Shown in pieces: positions 25,146 through 33,210 of a stretch of DNA of 64,000 nt. The DNA comes from Dimorphilus gyrociliatus (taxonomy: Eukaryota > Annelida > Polychaeta > Dinophilidae). A program made the position numbers and the translations under genes. The first letter of the stretch is position 1. Each line of letters starts with the position of its first letter. Below the pieces are notes generated by a model, which worked only from the letters and a program-made list of their open reading frames with translations, ran no database searches and had not been told where the DNA came from. The stretch is taken from the NCBI GenBank assembly GCA_904063045.1, contig CAJFCJ010000027.1, forward strand, positions 436,501 through 500,500, read 5' to 3'.

Positions 25146-26447
25146 TATATATATATCTGACAGTTCATAAGAAATTTAACAATGAAGAAGAGGAAATTGA
25201 AAAGTTCGTAAAGCGGAAAATCAGTGGCTATATTAGTAAAACTAGTAATAGAAAAATAACAAAGTCGATAAGCGATGAGTTTTCAAACATTGTTAAGGAA
25301 AAGTGTAATCGAATTGCAGGTTGATAGTAAGAGAGATAGAAAGAAAGAGAGAGAGAGAAAAAAAGGAAGAAAATAATAAAAAAAAAACACTTGAAAAAAA
25401 AATATTTCTTTCTCTTTTTTTCTTTTGTTTGCTAAAAATCAACTAATAAATCACAGATTTTACCGCATTAACAAGTCTTTTTTAGCCTTTTTTTCCGTGC
25501 TTTTTCCGTTTTTAAATTACTTTTTTCTCCTAATCCTATTCATATTCTTTCATTTTCTGTTCGATTGTAGACGCCAGAAGCCTGACGCATCGACCTACAA
25601 CCGGGGCTTGCATTCCTATGATTACCGAGCTCGGTAAAGAAAATAGACATATACATATAATTAACTTTTTACACCTTTCTGGTTTAGGCTCTTTAGTTTA
25701 TTAATCAATTTTTTTTAACAGATAACGATATAAATGCTCAATTTTTGGACCAAGATGACGAAGATGACCCAGAGATGCCGCTTTATATGACTCAGCCTTT
25801 TGCGTGCGGAAGAGCCTTCGCTGCATCGGTTTTAGACTCGTTAATGAGTACAGTTAGTAGGCGTACTCTCTCACTCTTGATTAAGAGAATGATAATCATA
25901 AATTAAATCTTTATTTAGATGTTTTTTAATCCGGACGCAATGCACATAATTAGGTCATTGATAACTGGAGGTGCGACCAATGAATTTGATCATATAATGG
26001 CGGAAGGAGTCGGAGTCGTTAAAGGAGACTCTTCTAACGATTCTATTTTAACGAGAGATAGATGTAGAGTTGCTCAATTGACTCTGGAGGACAGCTACTT
26101 GGAACGCTATAGCTATAGCTCTTATGGAACTCTGTTTATCAAGGCTCTTCGCCATTATGGAATTCTTTGTTTAGGTCTTTATAGGCAGATAGATCCTCGA
26201 CCCTCAGCCGGATCATACAATAGATGCGTAGTGACAAATCCTCCCTCTGATTTTGCTTTATATCCGTCCGATAAGGTTCTATATTTTCAATATCCAAATT
26301 AAAAAAAATAGTCTAAATAAATCTTTTGCCTCTTTCATTCTCGTATTTTAGGTTTTTTGCCTACTTCCTTACGAAACTAATAAAGATAATGCGAAGAAAG
26401 AAATTCGAAAAGAGTCTAACGACGAGATTGAATCAACCCAGTTATAA
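9289..26447 (+). CDS. slo1: Large-conductance calcium- and voltage-activated potassium channel (Slo1/BK alpha subunit), complete
   Basis: Nineteen exons: 9289-9641, 13152-13254, 13829-13940, 16266-16680, 17945-18055, 18719-18824, 18879-19181, 21142-21254, 22977-23135, 23201-23280, 23347-23533, 24212-24374, 24440-24670, 24743-24968, 25164-25319, 25571-25633, 25722-25852, 25919-26275, 26352-26447. They total 3465 nt (1154 aa plus stop), with every phase matching. Seen in the protein: extracellular N-terminus with an NGST sequon, S0, S1-S4 (S4 arginines R192, R195, R198), pore with TVGYGD at 272-277, RCK1 (about 328-600) keeping both aspartates of FLRDFLHED, heme-type CKHCH at 597-601, RCK2 from about 745 and calcium bowl [12 protein letters not shown] at 967-978. 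Family role: tetrameric plasma-membrane K+ channel opened by voltage and Ca2+. Odd points: several RCK1 loops are short, exon 15 adds a charged segment replacing a normally conserved stretch, and the tail is short and ends in TQL. Overall it is diverged but apparently functional. Confidence 0.97.
12660..12880. other. GC-rich island inside BK intron 1
   Basis: Near 45-50% GC by eye with many CpGs (tatgcgcag, ctagcgttaccg, cgacgcctttcgcgctgtcggcg), in an intron of about 30% GC. A 31-codon frame (12736-12831) lies within. It could be an alternative promoter or exon, or an enhancer. There is no decisive evidence. Confidence 0.35.
13043..13072. repeat. (TA)n palindrome bounded by ATACTGTA / TACAGTAT
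   Basis: atactgta, then (ta)n, then tacagtat form a self-complementary block. It is the clearest of many dispersed copies of the same end motif in the window. Confidence 0.8.
13152..13254 (+). CDS. slo1: BK exon 2: S1-S2 loop and S2
   Basis: Encodes a loop with CKSW then [18 protein letters not shown], matching the BK S2 signature (LQIDMAFNVFF). The donor is cgg|gtaaga. Confidence 0.95.
13255..13828 (+). other. slo1: BK intron 2
   Basis: 574 bp of AT-rich DNA. I see no further feature beyond the splice signals (gtaaga ... tttttcag). Confidence 0.8.
13829..13940 (+). CDS. slo1: BK exon 3: S2-S3 linker and S3
   Basis: Encodes [19 protein letters not shown] and S3, closely matching the BK family wording AANDKLWFWLEVNSVVD. 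It ends with a split glycine codon. Confidence 0.96.
14245..14272. repeat. (AG)n microsatellite
   Basis: Fourteen uninterrupted AG units in BK intron 3. Confidence 0.95.
14600..14659. repeat. Compound (TA)n(GA)n microsatellite
   Basis: About 22 TA units followed directly by about 7 GA units in BK intron 3. Confidence 0.95.
16266..16680 (+). CDS. slo1: BK exon 4: S4, S5, pore, S6 and start of RCK1 linker
   Basis: The largest exon (415 nt). It carries S4 ([10 protein letters not shown]), S5, the pore turret, the filter TVGYGD and S6 ending VPEILDIVG. The acceptor is ccaaaacag|gc and completes the glycine begun in exon 3. Confidence 0.98.
16681..17944 (+). other. slo1: BK intron 4
   Basis: 1.26 kb, AT-rich, with a (TA)n tract at 17305-17336. 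I see no other feature. Confidence 0.8.
17305..17336. repeat. (TA)n microsatellite
   Basis: About 16 TA units in BK intron 4. Confidence 0.95.
17945..18055 (+). CDS. slo1: BK exon 5: RCK1 first strand-helix units
   Basis: Encodes [24 protein letters not shown]. The two aspartates of FLRD and HED correspond by alignment to the RCK1 high-affinity Ca2+ site residues, so that site looks kept. Confidence 0.95.
18056..18718 (+). other. slo1: BK intron 5
   Basis: 663 bp with a (TA)n tract (18433-18462). I see no other feature. Confidence 0.8.
18433..18462. repeat. (TA)n microsatellite
   Basis: About 15 TA units in BK intron 5. Confidence 0.95.
18719..18824 (+). CDS. slo1: BK exon 6: RCK1 ([12 protein letters not shown])
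   Basis: Matches the BK stretch [19 protein letters not shown] almost residue for residue. It is followed by a 54-bp intron, the shortest in the gene. Confidence 0.96.
18879..19181 (+). CDS. slo1: BK exon 7: RCK1 core
   Basis: Contains [23 protein letters not shown] and [23 protein letters not shown], all diagnostic of Slo1. The loop after PSW is two residues shorter than in vertebrate BK. The residue aligned with the conserved methionine of ITQML appears to be leucine. Confidence 0.97.
19182..21141 (+). other. slo1: BK intron 7
   Basis: 2-kb intron beginning with a GA-rich stretch (19265-19360) and ending in ttcctttacag. It holds a (TA)n tract at 20781-20800. Nothing else was recognised. 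Confidence 0.8.
21142..21254 (+). CDS. slo1: BK exon 8: RCK1 ([19 protein letters not shown])
   Basis: Aligns with the BK segment WQKYYLEGVSNEMYTEYLS...FPTVCE. It ends in a split Glu codon. Confidence 0.95.
21255..22976 (+). other. slo1: BK intron 8
   Basis: 1.7 kb with a (GA)n tract (21997-22029), (TA)n at about 22196-22237 and CT-rich runs (22392-22420, 22502-22531). No coding signal. Confidence 0.8.
21997..22029. repeat. (GA)n microsatellite
   Basis: About 16 GA units in BK intron 8. Confidence 0.95.
22977..23135 (+). CDS. slo1: BK exon 9: RCK1 end
   Basis: Encodes [15 protein letters not shown] (family: CFVKLKLLMIAIEY), a loop, and [12 protein letters not shown] (family: FFIASDAKEVKR). 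Phases at both ends match. Confidence 0.94.
23201..23280 (+). CDS. slo1: BK exon 10: CXXCH heme-type motif
   Basis: An 80-nt exon encoding [19 protein letters not shown] then a CNC pair. CKHCH matches the CKACH heme-binding motif of BK, and the later CxC matches CGC. The acceptor lacks a pyrimidine tract (taaaaatag), so homology and phase carry the call. Confidence 0.88.
23347..23533 (+). CDS. slo1: BK exon 11: RCK1-RCK2 linker
   Basis: A low-complexity Ser/Thr/Asp/Pro linker with SPSTTPTS and [10 protein letters not shown]. Such SP/TP sites are typical kinase targets in this disordered linker. Phase 1 in and phase 2 out, both matching. Confidence 0.88.
23534..24211 (+). other. slo1: BK intron 11
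   Basis: 678 bp. It carries a CTCF-like site at 24112-24123. An open frame at 23547-23786 covers much of it, has no homology and is treated as chance. Confidence 0.75.
24112..24123 (-). promoter_or_regulatory. CTCF-like motif TAGATGGCGTTA
   Basis: Minus-strand TAGATGGCGTTA inside BK intron 11; identical over 12 bp to the copy at 43695-43706. Confidence 0.4.
24212..24374 (+). CDS. slo1: BK exon 12: linker end and [10 protein letters not shown]
   Basis: Ends with [22 protein letters not shown], matching the BK signature [22 protein letters not shown]. It is preceded by a Gln/Glu/Lys-rich stretch. Confidence 0.95.
24440..24670 (+). CDS. slo1: BK exon 13: start of RCK2
   Basis: Contains [28 protein letters not shown] and [18 protein letters not shown], all matching BK RCK2 (HVVVCIFGDVSSALIGL, VMPLRASNF). 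Confidence 0.96.
24743..24968 (+). CDS. slo1: BK exon 14: RCK2 core
   Basis: Encodes [37 protein letters not shown] and a basic ending ([14 protein letters not shown]). The end departs from the family after NIKTMTF. Confidence 0.94.
25109..25141. repeat. (TA)n microsatellite just upstream of BK exon 15
   Basis: About 16 TA units ending 22 bp before the exon 15 acceptor; the remaining spacer is also TA-rich. It sits where branch point and pyrimidine tract are expected. Confidence 0.93.
25164..25319 (+). CDS. slo1: BK exon 15: charged lineage-specific RCK2 segment
   Basis: 156 nt encoding about 52 residues rich in Lys, Glu and Ser ([14 protein letters not shown]...). It replaces the conserved linker that precedes ITEL in other BK channels. 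The phase (1 to 1) means that skipping it keeps the frame. The acceptor is tctgacag after TA repeats. Medium confidence because homology is absent. Confidence 0.75.
25571..25633 (+). CDS. slo1: BK exon 16: [11 protein letters not shown]
   Basis: A 63-nt exon ending in [12 protein letters not shown], matching TTGVNIPIITELV before the calcium bowl. Phase 1 in and out. Confidence 0.92.
25722..25852 (+). CDS. slo1: BK exon 17: calcium bowl
   Basis: Encodes [20 protein letters not shown] followed by [20 protein letters not shown]. The aspartate string of the calcium bowl is complete. The donor is aca|gttagt. Confidence 0.97.
25919..26275 (+). CDS. slo1: BK exon 18: distal RCK2
   Basis: Contains [25 protein letters not shown] and [13 protein letters not shown], matching [25 protein letters not shown] and NPPYEFELVPTD. 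The donor AAG|GTTCTA is weak; reading through adds eight codons and then stops. Confidence 0.96.
26352..26447 (+). CDS. slo1: BK exon 19: C-terminus
   Basis: Opens with VFCLLPYE, matching the family LIFCLMQFD, then a charged tail ending ESTQL. The last three residues TQL fit a class I PDZ ligand (S/T-X-hydrophobic). Stop TAA at 26445-26447. Confidence 0.9.
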   Translation, partial: VFCLLPYETNKDNAKKEIRKESNDEIESTQL

Positions 26448-26700
26448 ACGTTTCTTTATTCTTGTTTATATTTCTTTTCTTTTCCTTTCTTTTTGTTTTT
26501 TTTCTACAAATAACTGTTGTGGTGCTTCCAAAAAAAAGAGTAAAAAAAACATTATGTTAGTTAAGAAGAACAACGTTTAGCTGGCCTAAGGTTTTATTGA
26601 AATGTATGTATTCGTATAAATCTCTCTATGTATATCTATACTGTATATCTAGAGAGTATATGTATATTTGTATATAACTTTTGTAAGCAAAACAACGATT

Positions 26701-26706
26701 AATAAA
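26701..26706 (+). terminator. Candidate BK polyadenylation signal AATAAA
   Basis: AATAAA about 254 nt after the stop; a second lies at about 26752. In AT-rich DNA such hexamers are common, so this is only a candidate. Confidence 0.35.
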
Positions 26707-27665
26707 CAACGAAAATTCTGATTGTTAATTATGATTTTTCTATAGTTGAAAAATAAATAACCAAGAAAAAAAAAGATATTAAATTAATATTTCTTCTTTT
26801 TCATTAGTCTTTTTTTCTTTTTTATTAATTTCTGTCACTTTTTCAGTTTGTTGTTAAAGGAAGTATTTAATAGAAGAAGAAAAAGACAATGATAAAAGGA
26901 GGGGAAGAAGATGAATTTAATTAAATAAAGAAGAATGAAAAACATATAATAACAATAATAATAATAAAAAGGAATTAACTATTTTTCTCGATTATATTTT
27001 CTCATTGCTATACAAAAACGTTGCCTTTTCAACTTAACTGTCACCAATAGGCCTAAAAATGCATAAATATAGAATAATTTTGTCAAACGCCTTCGGTTTT
27101 TATTATTACTGTAGGATAGTCTCTTTTTAAAGCTTACTGCATACTGTATACAGTATATATATATATTCTTTCATTAAAAGGCATTTTGATGAGAATAAAG
27201 TCAACGACAGAAATAACAACCAGAAGCAATATTTCTCTATCAATAACTTTTAGAGTTTTCTTTTCAACATTCAATAAAATAAGCCTATATATTAAACTTA
27301 ACAATTGTGTTGAATGATTACTGTCTTAAATAGGTATAATTTCTCTATTCGTTTACCAATAGACAGATACAAGCATCGTTTGAATAATAATAGAAAAGAA
27401 ATTCAATACTGTAAATATAGCTATTTTATGAATAGAATAAAGCCTAATGTAGAATTTTTATATAAAGTGATAATTAACTTATCTTCTTAAAGATTATTCT
27501 TATTACTTGGTAATTTTTGTTGCGGGGCAATTTATATAATGAATGGTAACATTATTTTATAATAGAATATATAGAATAGACACTTTTTCTTCAATTTCCA
27601 TGTTTATCAAATATAACAATAACTACTGTCTTCGGTGCATTGTGTTGTATATACAGAATATACAG

Positions 27666-27697
<32 letters not shown>

Positions 27698-28043
27698 GCG
27701 CCATATTACTCTGTCATTCTTTCTTTTGCAAATGACATTTTTTAGACGAAGGAACACTTCGTTTCCCACTTTAATTTCCACTTATTGAAAGCAAACGGTA
27801 TGAAACTTGTAAATGATAGAATGCTATATTCTTATTCTATAATTATCTTATAGAAAGAATTATTCCTCGAATTCCTCTCTAACATTTCCTATTCAATTAT
27901 TTCCATTGAATGACTCTTGAAATTTAATTTATTCCTTTATCATCAACATTTTTATTACATCGACTTTTTATTTATTAATACATTCAAATCATCGACTTTA
28001 CAATATACACACATTTCTATAAATATATCTTTCTCTTAGACAA

Positions 28044-28055
28044 CAGATGGCGATA
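28044..28055 (+). promoter_or_regulatory. CTCF-like motif CAGATGGCGATA
   Basis: Plus-strand CAGATGGCGATA between the BK 3' end and the ataxin-1-like gene. Binding is an inference. Confidence 0.4.
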
Positions 28056-29252
28056 CGGTATAACAAAGTATTTGACGAGATTAGCAACCTTGGTTATAAT
28101 TTATACATAATTTGTAAGGGGAAAACTAATCTCATGGTTTAAATTAATTTTTAAATCAAGCGACTATTGGCTTTCAAAGAAAAAAATAGCTGTAAAATTT
28201 ATTAATACAAGTCTAAAAGGAAAACTTTAATATAAAGATTAAAGGATTGGGAAAAATGGCTATGAAAAGTTGAATCGATCACAGCTGATCGAAACATAAC
28301 TAATGATCTCGCAAGATTTTTATTTATGGCTGACAGTTTCCATTCCAATACGGTCGAAGAAAGGTCAAAATAAATGTTACGTGATTTAGAGTAAATCATA
28401 AAAGACTAAAGAGATTCTTATAGCAATTGTATTGGTGATATTAGAAACTTTTTGAATGGTTAATAAGGTAAAATAGAATAAAGAGAACAAAGATAGTTTA
28501 ATTAAAAAATGAAGAGAGAAGAGAAACATATGGAAAAATAAGAAAGTAAAGGAAAAGTTAATAAATTGAAAACAAACTTTCTCTTCTTTTCTATTTTACT
28601 ACAAAAGTAAAAGTACTTTGGAAATTAAAAGGTTAAACTGAAAAATGGCGATCGAAACAGGTGAACAAACAGATCAAACTCTTCCGCCTTGCATTTTCAG
28701 CCTAATCTAACCCTTTAACTGATTAAATCAATCGATTGAAGAGTTTATTTTGGCATGATTACTTTCCTTATCTAGAGAGCGTCATTGGAGCGTTGAGGTC
28801 AAAAATGACGATAACTTTTTTTTTGATATTGGCCAAACAAAAATATCAATTAACTAATTTAATAGTAATAACAATAATAGTAATAATCATAATAATAACA
28901 TTAAATGGTAATAATCTTAATCTCAATAATGAAAATAAATCCTTAATAATAATATCAAGAGCTTATACCTAAAAATATCGCCAGAATAAGGCATTTCTAA
29001 CTAAAGACTAGCTAAGGTGGTAGGAAATGAGAATATATCTATACTGTATATATATATATATATATATACTGTATAGTATATTTAAATAAATAAATAGAAT
29101 AGCTATATGATATTTTTTTTTTTGTATGGAACAAAAAAAATATTCTTTATCTAGTTCGAATAGTACAATTATTCTATACACGTACGATAGTCGCGTAGAT
29201 TTCGTTTACATACGGATTATAGAATTTCGCCTCAAGTTGCGGATGTTCGATT

Positions 29253-29268
29253 TAATTAGGCCTAATTA
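29253..29268. repeat. 16-bp perfect palindrome centred on TAGGCCTA
   Basis: taattaggcctaatta is fully self-complementary and contains one of eight TAGGCCTA copies in the window. Confidence 0.8.
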
Positions 29269-31348
29269 GAAAGGGTAGTTTGTTTTAGTATTTAGAAATT
29301 CAATAGTAACATATTGTACATGCTCAGTTTTTATATAAATTTATACATAGACACTCAGTATAGAGTATAGTTAGTGTATATGTATAATAAATAATAAGTA
29401 TCTTTGATGTATACAATATATATAAATATTTCTAAATTTTCTAAAGTAGACGATTTACAAGCTAAAGGGAAATCTCTTTATATTCATACAGTGAGTGTAC
29501 GTGCCGTATATAAATTTATAGATAAATTCCAACTAAATACGAGTTTATTAATAATAAATAAGTCTTTTATTTCTGAATATCTTGACCTATCTTATCCGTA
29601 AGATATTGCTAATAGTTTCTAATCGGATATTTTCAAGATTATTAAGGATTACTGTTTTTCTAAGGCGATAGATAGTATACTACAAAGAGGTAAATTCTAA
29701 AGGATAAACATATTTAAATAAGCAATTGTTATAATATGCTAATGAAAGAAAATAATATATACTAATTTGACCTTGCTTTGATGTTAAAAATAGGATGTGT
29801 TTTATTTTATTACTAGAAATTAATCCTATGCGAAAAAGTCATAAAAACTTTATTATTAATAGATTGTTATCCTATTCTTCTTCTGTTTTTATTTTCTATA
29901 GTAATCAACAATTTTTAATTTTTAGCTATGATTTAACTTGAATAGTTTTGTTCTTATCAAATTTCGTGGGAACGAAAGTGCCGAAATTTTATTATAAAGT
30001 CCTATAATTTTAAAAAAAAATGATAGCTAATCAATTTATGCCTTTTATTATAGTTGAACTTGTACTTATTTTCGGTAGCATGTGACATAATTGTGAACTA
30101 TGCTACAATCTTTAAATTGTAAACATGTTACATTATGTACTTTTATCAGCTGCTACTTAAAATAAGCCTATGAAGATTGAATTCTTTTTTAAAATACTCC
30201 CTCTTTTCTCCATATATACAGATTATTCTTTTCACTGCCTCCAGTCAGATAAAGTAGTTAATCTCCCCCATCTAGAGTGCTTCGTTTACTACTACACATT
30301 CCCCCTCCACCCTCCCCCGCCCCCTCCTATCAGTTTCTCTCTATACAAAATGGTATTAATTAAGAGAGGAAAATAAACTTCAACTAGAAAAAAAAACGAC
30401 TAACACTATTTTTCTGTTCGATTGTAAAAAAATCAATAATAAGCCTGGTCGTTAATACAAGCTTCTTTCAATTTTTTATTTTCAATACCTTTATAAAAAA
30501 TTAAGCAGAAGTTGTAAATTGAGAATCAGTATTTCTTGGGAAATAGTAATTAATCATACTTTTGTTTTCTTTATTTTGTCTTTTAATTTCCTTTCTAAAT
30601 GAAATAAAAATATACATTCAAATGTTTTCTATTCATTAAACGATAATAAATATTTAAAAATAGATTAAGTATTATACTTTTATTTTATTAGACTTTTTTT
30701 TTCTTCTTCTTCTTCTCTCTCTTTTCATTTAAATAGCAAAATATAAATACTTACTCAATCTTTGTTTTATATAGATAATCTGATAACGAAAGATCATGAT
30801 TGAATATAAAAATACATTACGCATATAAATAGTTTATCCATTAATACTATATATATTTGAAATATTTTACTAGCAAGGTCACTTTTAAATTGTTTAATTT
30901 AAAAAATATTATCTTATCGCTCGCATATGAACTGTGATTAACAGTTATTTTCTCATTCTAAAACTCTTATATTAGATAAAATATATTGTATAAGCTTTCA
31001 AAACGACATTGCTATATTATTTGTATATACAACCACAAGATGTCATATAAACTACTCTTTTAGAATGAAATCATTTATATTACTCTCTAACTTTTAACAG
31101 ACTAAGAAAGAGTTTTAAAAGCGTATATCTGACATTACTTTTGTATTAAATTCATGACAATTCACACGCAAAGGTAACTTAATGTTTGTCTTCTATTTTC
31201 CCTCTTTTGTATTAAAGTAGAGCTAAATGTTTTATTTTTTTATTTTGTCGTTTCTTTTATTTGCTCGTTTAAAACAACGAAAAATATAAAGCCATAAAAT
31301 ATCCCATTAAAACCACCAAAGCCCCTAATCGTTCTATTCCAGAATTCG

Positions 31349-31366
31349 AACGCCCTCAAAGGCGTT
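31349..31366. other. Stem-loop AACGCC-CTCAAA-GGCGTT
   Basis: A perfect 6-bp stem with a 6-nt loop, flanked by partly complementary aattcgaa / tttgaatt arms and another gacgcc. It could be a structured RNA or a regulatory palindrome; no RNA family is recognised. Confidence 0.3.
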
Positions 31367-31961
31367 GAAAGACGCCTGATTTGAATTGATAAAAGAGAGT
31401 TCTCCGTAAGAAAATTCTATTTCTAAGCTTCAAGAAACATTAAGCTTGAAGTAAGTTTAATGTTTTAAAATTTCTTTATATTTTATTCAATAATCCATTT
31501 TTTACGCAATCAGAAGCTAAAGCGTCTCCACTAATTTATCGATTCATTTTTCCCTACTAAGAACGTCTAACTTATCTAGAGGGATTCTCTTTTTTATTGA
31601 AGTAGGTCGTTGATGGAAGGGCATTATATTGAAATCAAATTTCCCAACATTTTAGCAAGAAACGCCTTATTTACATAACCTTTGGGAGCGTTACATTAGT
31701 GTTAGATGAAGTAGAAGAAGTAAAAAGAATAAAGAAGAAGTAACACGAGTATTTTAAATTGTGTAACAAAAACAACTGTCGGGTATGACTTCCTGACCCA
31801 TTTATTTCACTTTGAATAAAGTTGAAAAAAAAACTAAATTGTCTTTCCTTTAATTTGTTTGTTTGGCTTTTGTTTGTTTGTTTTGTTGTTGCTGTTTTTT
31901 TTCTTTCATAATGAAAATCTAATACATTGCAGAGGATTATTCTACACATCGTGATAAAGTT

Positions 31962-31967
31962 TTTATT
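31962..31967 (-). terminator. Candidate polyadenylation signal of the ataxin-1-like gene
   Basis: Minus-strand AATAAA about 205 nt after the stop codon. A candidate only. Confidence 0.35.
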
Positions 31968-32169
31968 CCCATTCGCAGGGCTAGAAAACCGTGGGAGGGT
32001 TTTTTTTTAAAACAAAGAAAAGAAAAAAAAAACAATGGCACAAAAATAAAAATTAAAAAAAAATGATTAGTCCTTCATCACCCTTTTCAAGTTGAGGAAC
32101 CTAAAGTCGCGTCACTTGGTGGCGCCTGCGTCTCCAATTTAGAGGTAGATTGGAATTGAAGGTTGTCTA

Positions 32170-32370
32170 TCATGCAGGATTATCGCCGACTACGTCGACA
32201 GTTGCCTCCTCTAGCGATTCGTCCTTAGGCCTTAGGGAGATACATACATCCCCAATGTTTAAACCGTCGCACAATAGACCATAACGACGTAAGGTCGCTT
32301 GAGGATCGTGGGATGACCAGCCTTTTTTCAGCACAAAAAATGGATGTTCTATTGCCGCCAGTACTCTAAC
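32170..32370 (-). CDS. Ataxin-1-like coding exon 2
   Basis: The acceptor is ctacag|gtt. Encodes VRVLAAIEHPFFVLKKGWSS through GDVCISL and an acidic tail ending DNPA, then TGA. This completes the AXH fold. Confidence 0.94.
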   Translation of the reverse strand, partial: VRVLAAIEHPFFVLKKGWSSHDPQATLRRYGLLCDGLNIGDVCISLRPKDESLEEATVDVVGDNPA

Positions 32371-33178
32371 CTGTAGATTTATTCATCTAAAATTAGAAAT
32401 GATAGCTATACGAATAATATGACCTAAGATCTCTTTATTAAAAAAACACTGTTCTCTTTTTTCACTGTATTGTACGTTATAAAAACCTGCAGTCGATCAG
32501 TTTTGAATTTCCGATTAACCTTGACCAAAATCTAATCTAGGATGATCGACCGTAGAACGAACTGAAATGACGTATATATTTTCAGGGGGACATCGGATAA
32601 CTGCCCCAACGGATAGAAGAATAGAAAGAATTTTCTTCATTTTATCTTTTTGTTTTTTTTTCCATCTCTCCTTCATTTTTAATGAATTAATAATACAGTA
32701 CTTAATTCTAATAAGATAATAAAAAGCTTACCTCAATCATACTCTTTCCTACCCCAAATACTAATTGGATGACATTAGATTGATGGACTCGTTCAATTTT
32801 TAAAAGTGTAGAAGTGTCTAGATGAAATTCGTTGGATAATTCTGCGCTCTTTCGTAAATCCTCTTCTCTTAAATCTTCTACCCGAGTCAGACTTCCGTCG
32901 GCTAATTCGATAATAGAACCCTTCCGAAAGTGAGCCGGATACAAATCAGTCGAATCATCATTTTGGACTGGCCTATGTACATTTCTATTAAGAGGAGGAT
33001 GAGCCGGGACTGGATATGGTCTGTCTAATCGTCTATGAGCCGGGTTGACATAGCCGAGTAGATTCAGGTCGTTATAGAAGTGTGGTGGAACAATAGTTTG
33101 CAGGTAGTAATTTGGTATGGTCACGTGACAATCCGGGTTGCGGCGCATGTGCGAATCTGGCGTCCTTGTAGGTAACAT
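32170..33178 (-). CDS. Ataxin-1-like AXH-domain protein, complete, 215 aa
   Basis: Two coding exons, 33178-32732 and 32370-32170, join in phase 0 (648 nt). Residues 1-80 are rich in Pro, His and Arg with no domain. Residues about 81-197 form an AXH domain: PAHFRKGSIIELADGSLTRV, EDLREEDLRKSAELSNEFHL and GWSS...GLNIGDVCISLRPK all match the human ATXN1 AXH signature (YFRKGSIIQLANGELKKVEDL ... GDVCISL). In ATXN1 relatives this domain dimerises and binds repressors such as Capicua, and also RNA; acting in the nucleus is inferred. The protein is short like insect ataxin-1, without the long polyglutamine-bearing region of vertebrates. An in-frame TGA at 33185-33187 fixes the start. It is convergent with BK. 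Confidence 0.94.
32732..33178 (-). CDS. Ataxin-1-like coding exon 1
   Basis: Encodes residues 1-149 and the first half of AXH. The donor is gag|gtaagc. It is interrupted by a 361-bp intron (32371-32731). Confidence 0.94.
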
Positions 33179-33210
33179 AGGATTTCAGCGGGGCATGTCG
33201 CGTGGCCCAG
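33179..33210 (-). other. 5' UTR end of the ataxin-1-like transcript, with a three-codon uORF
   Basis: A good 3' splice site (catccttttag) ends just above 33210, so an upstream non-coding exon exists beyond it but was not located. Within the 32 nt lies ATG CCC CGC TGA (33196-33185), a minimal uORF ending 6 nt before the main ATG; its TGA is in frame with the main start. Confidence 0.6.

Larger units (their letters stand above)
26707..31961. other. Spacer between convergent BK and ataxin-1-like genes
   Basis: About 5.2 kb without a supportable gene. It holds (TA)n with TACAGTATA (27656-27690, 29042-29075), a CTCF-like site (28044-28055), a 16-bp palindrome with TAGGCCTA at its centre (29253-29268), a CCCTCC-type pyrimidine run (30300-30330) and a small stem-loop region (31343-31389). 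3' UTRs of both genes probably reach into it. Confidence 0.7.
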
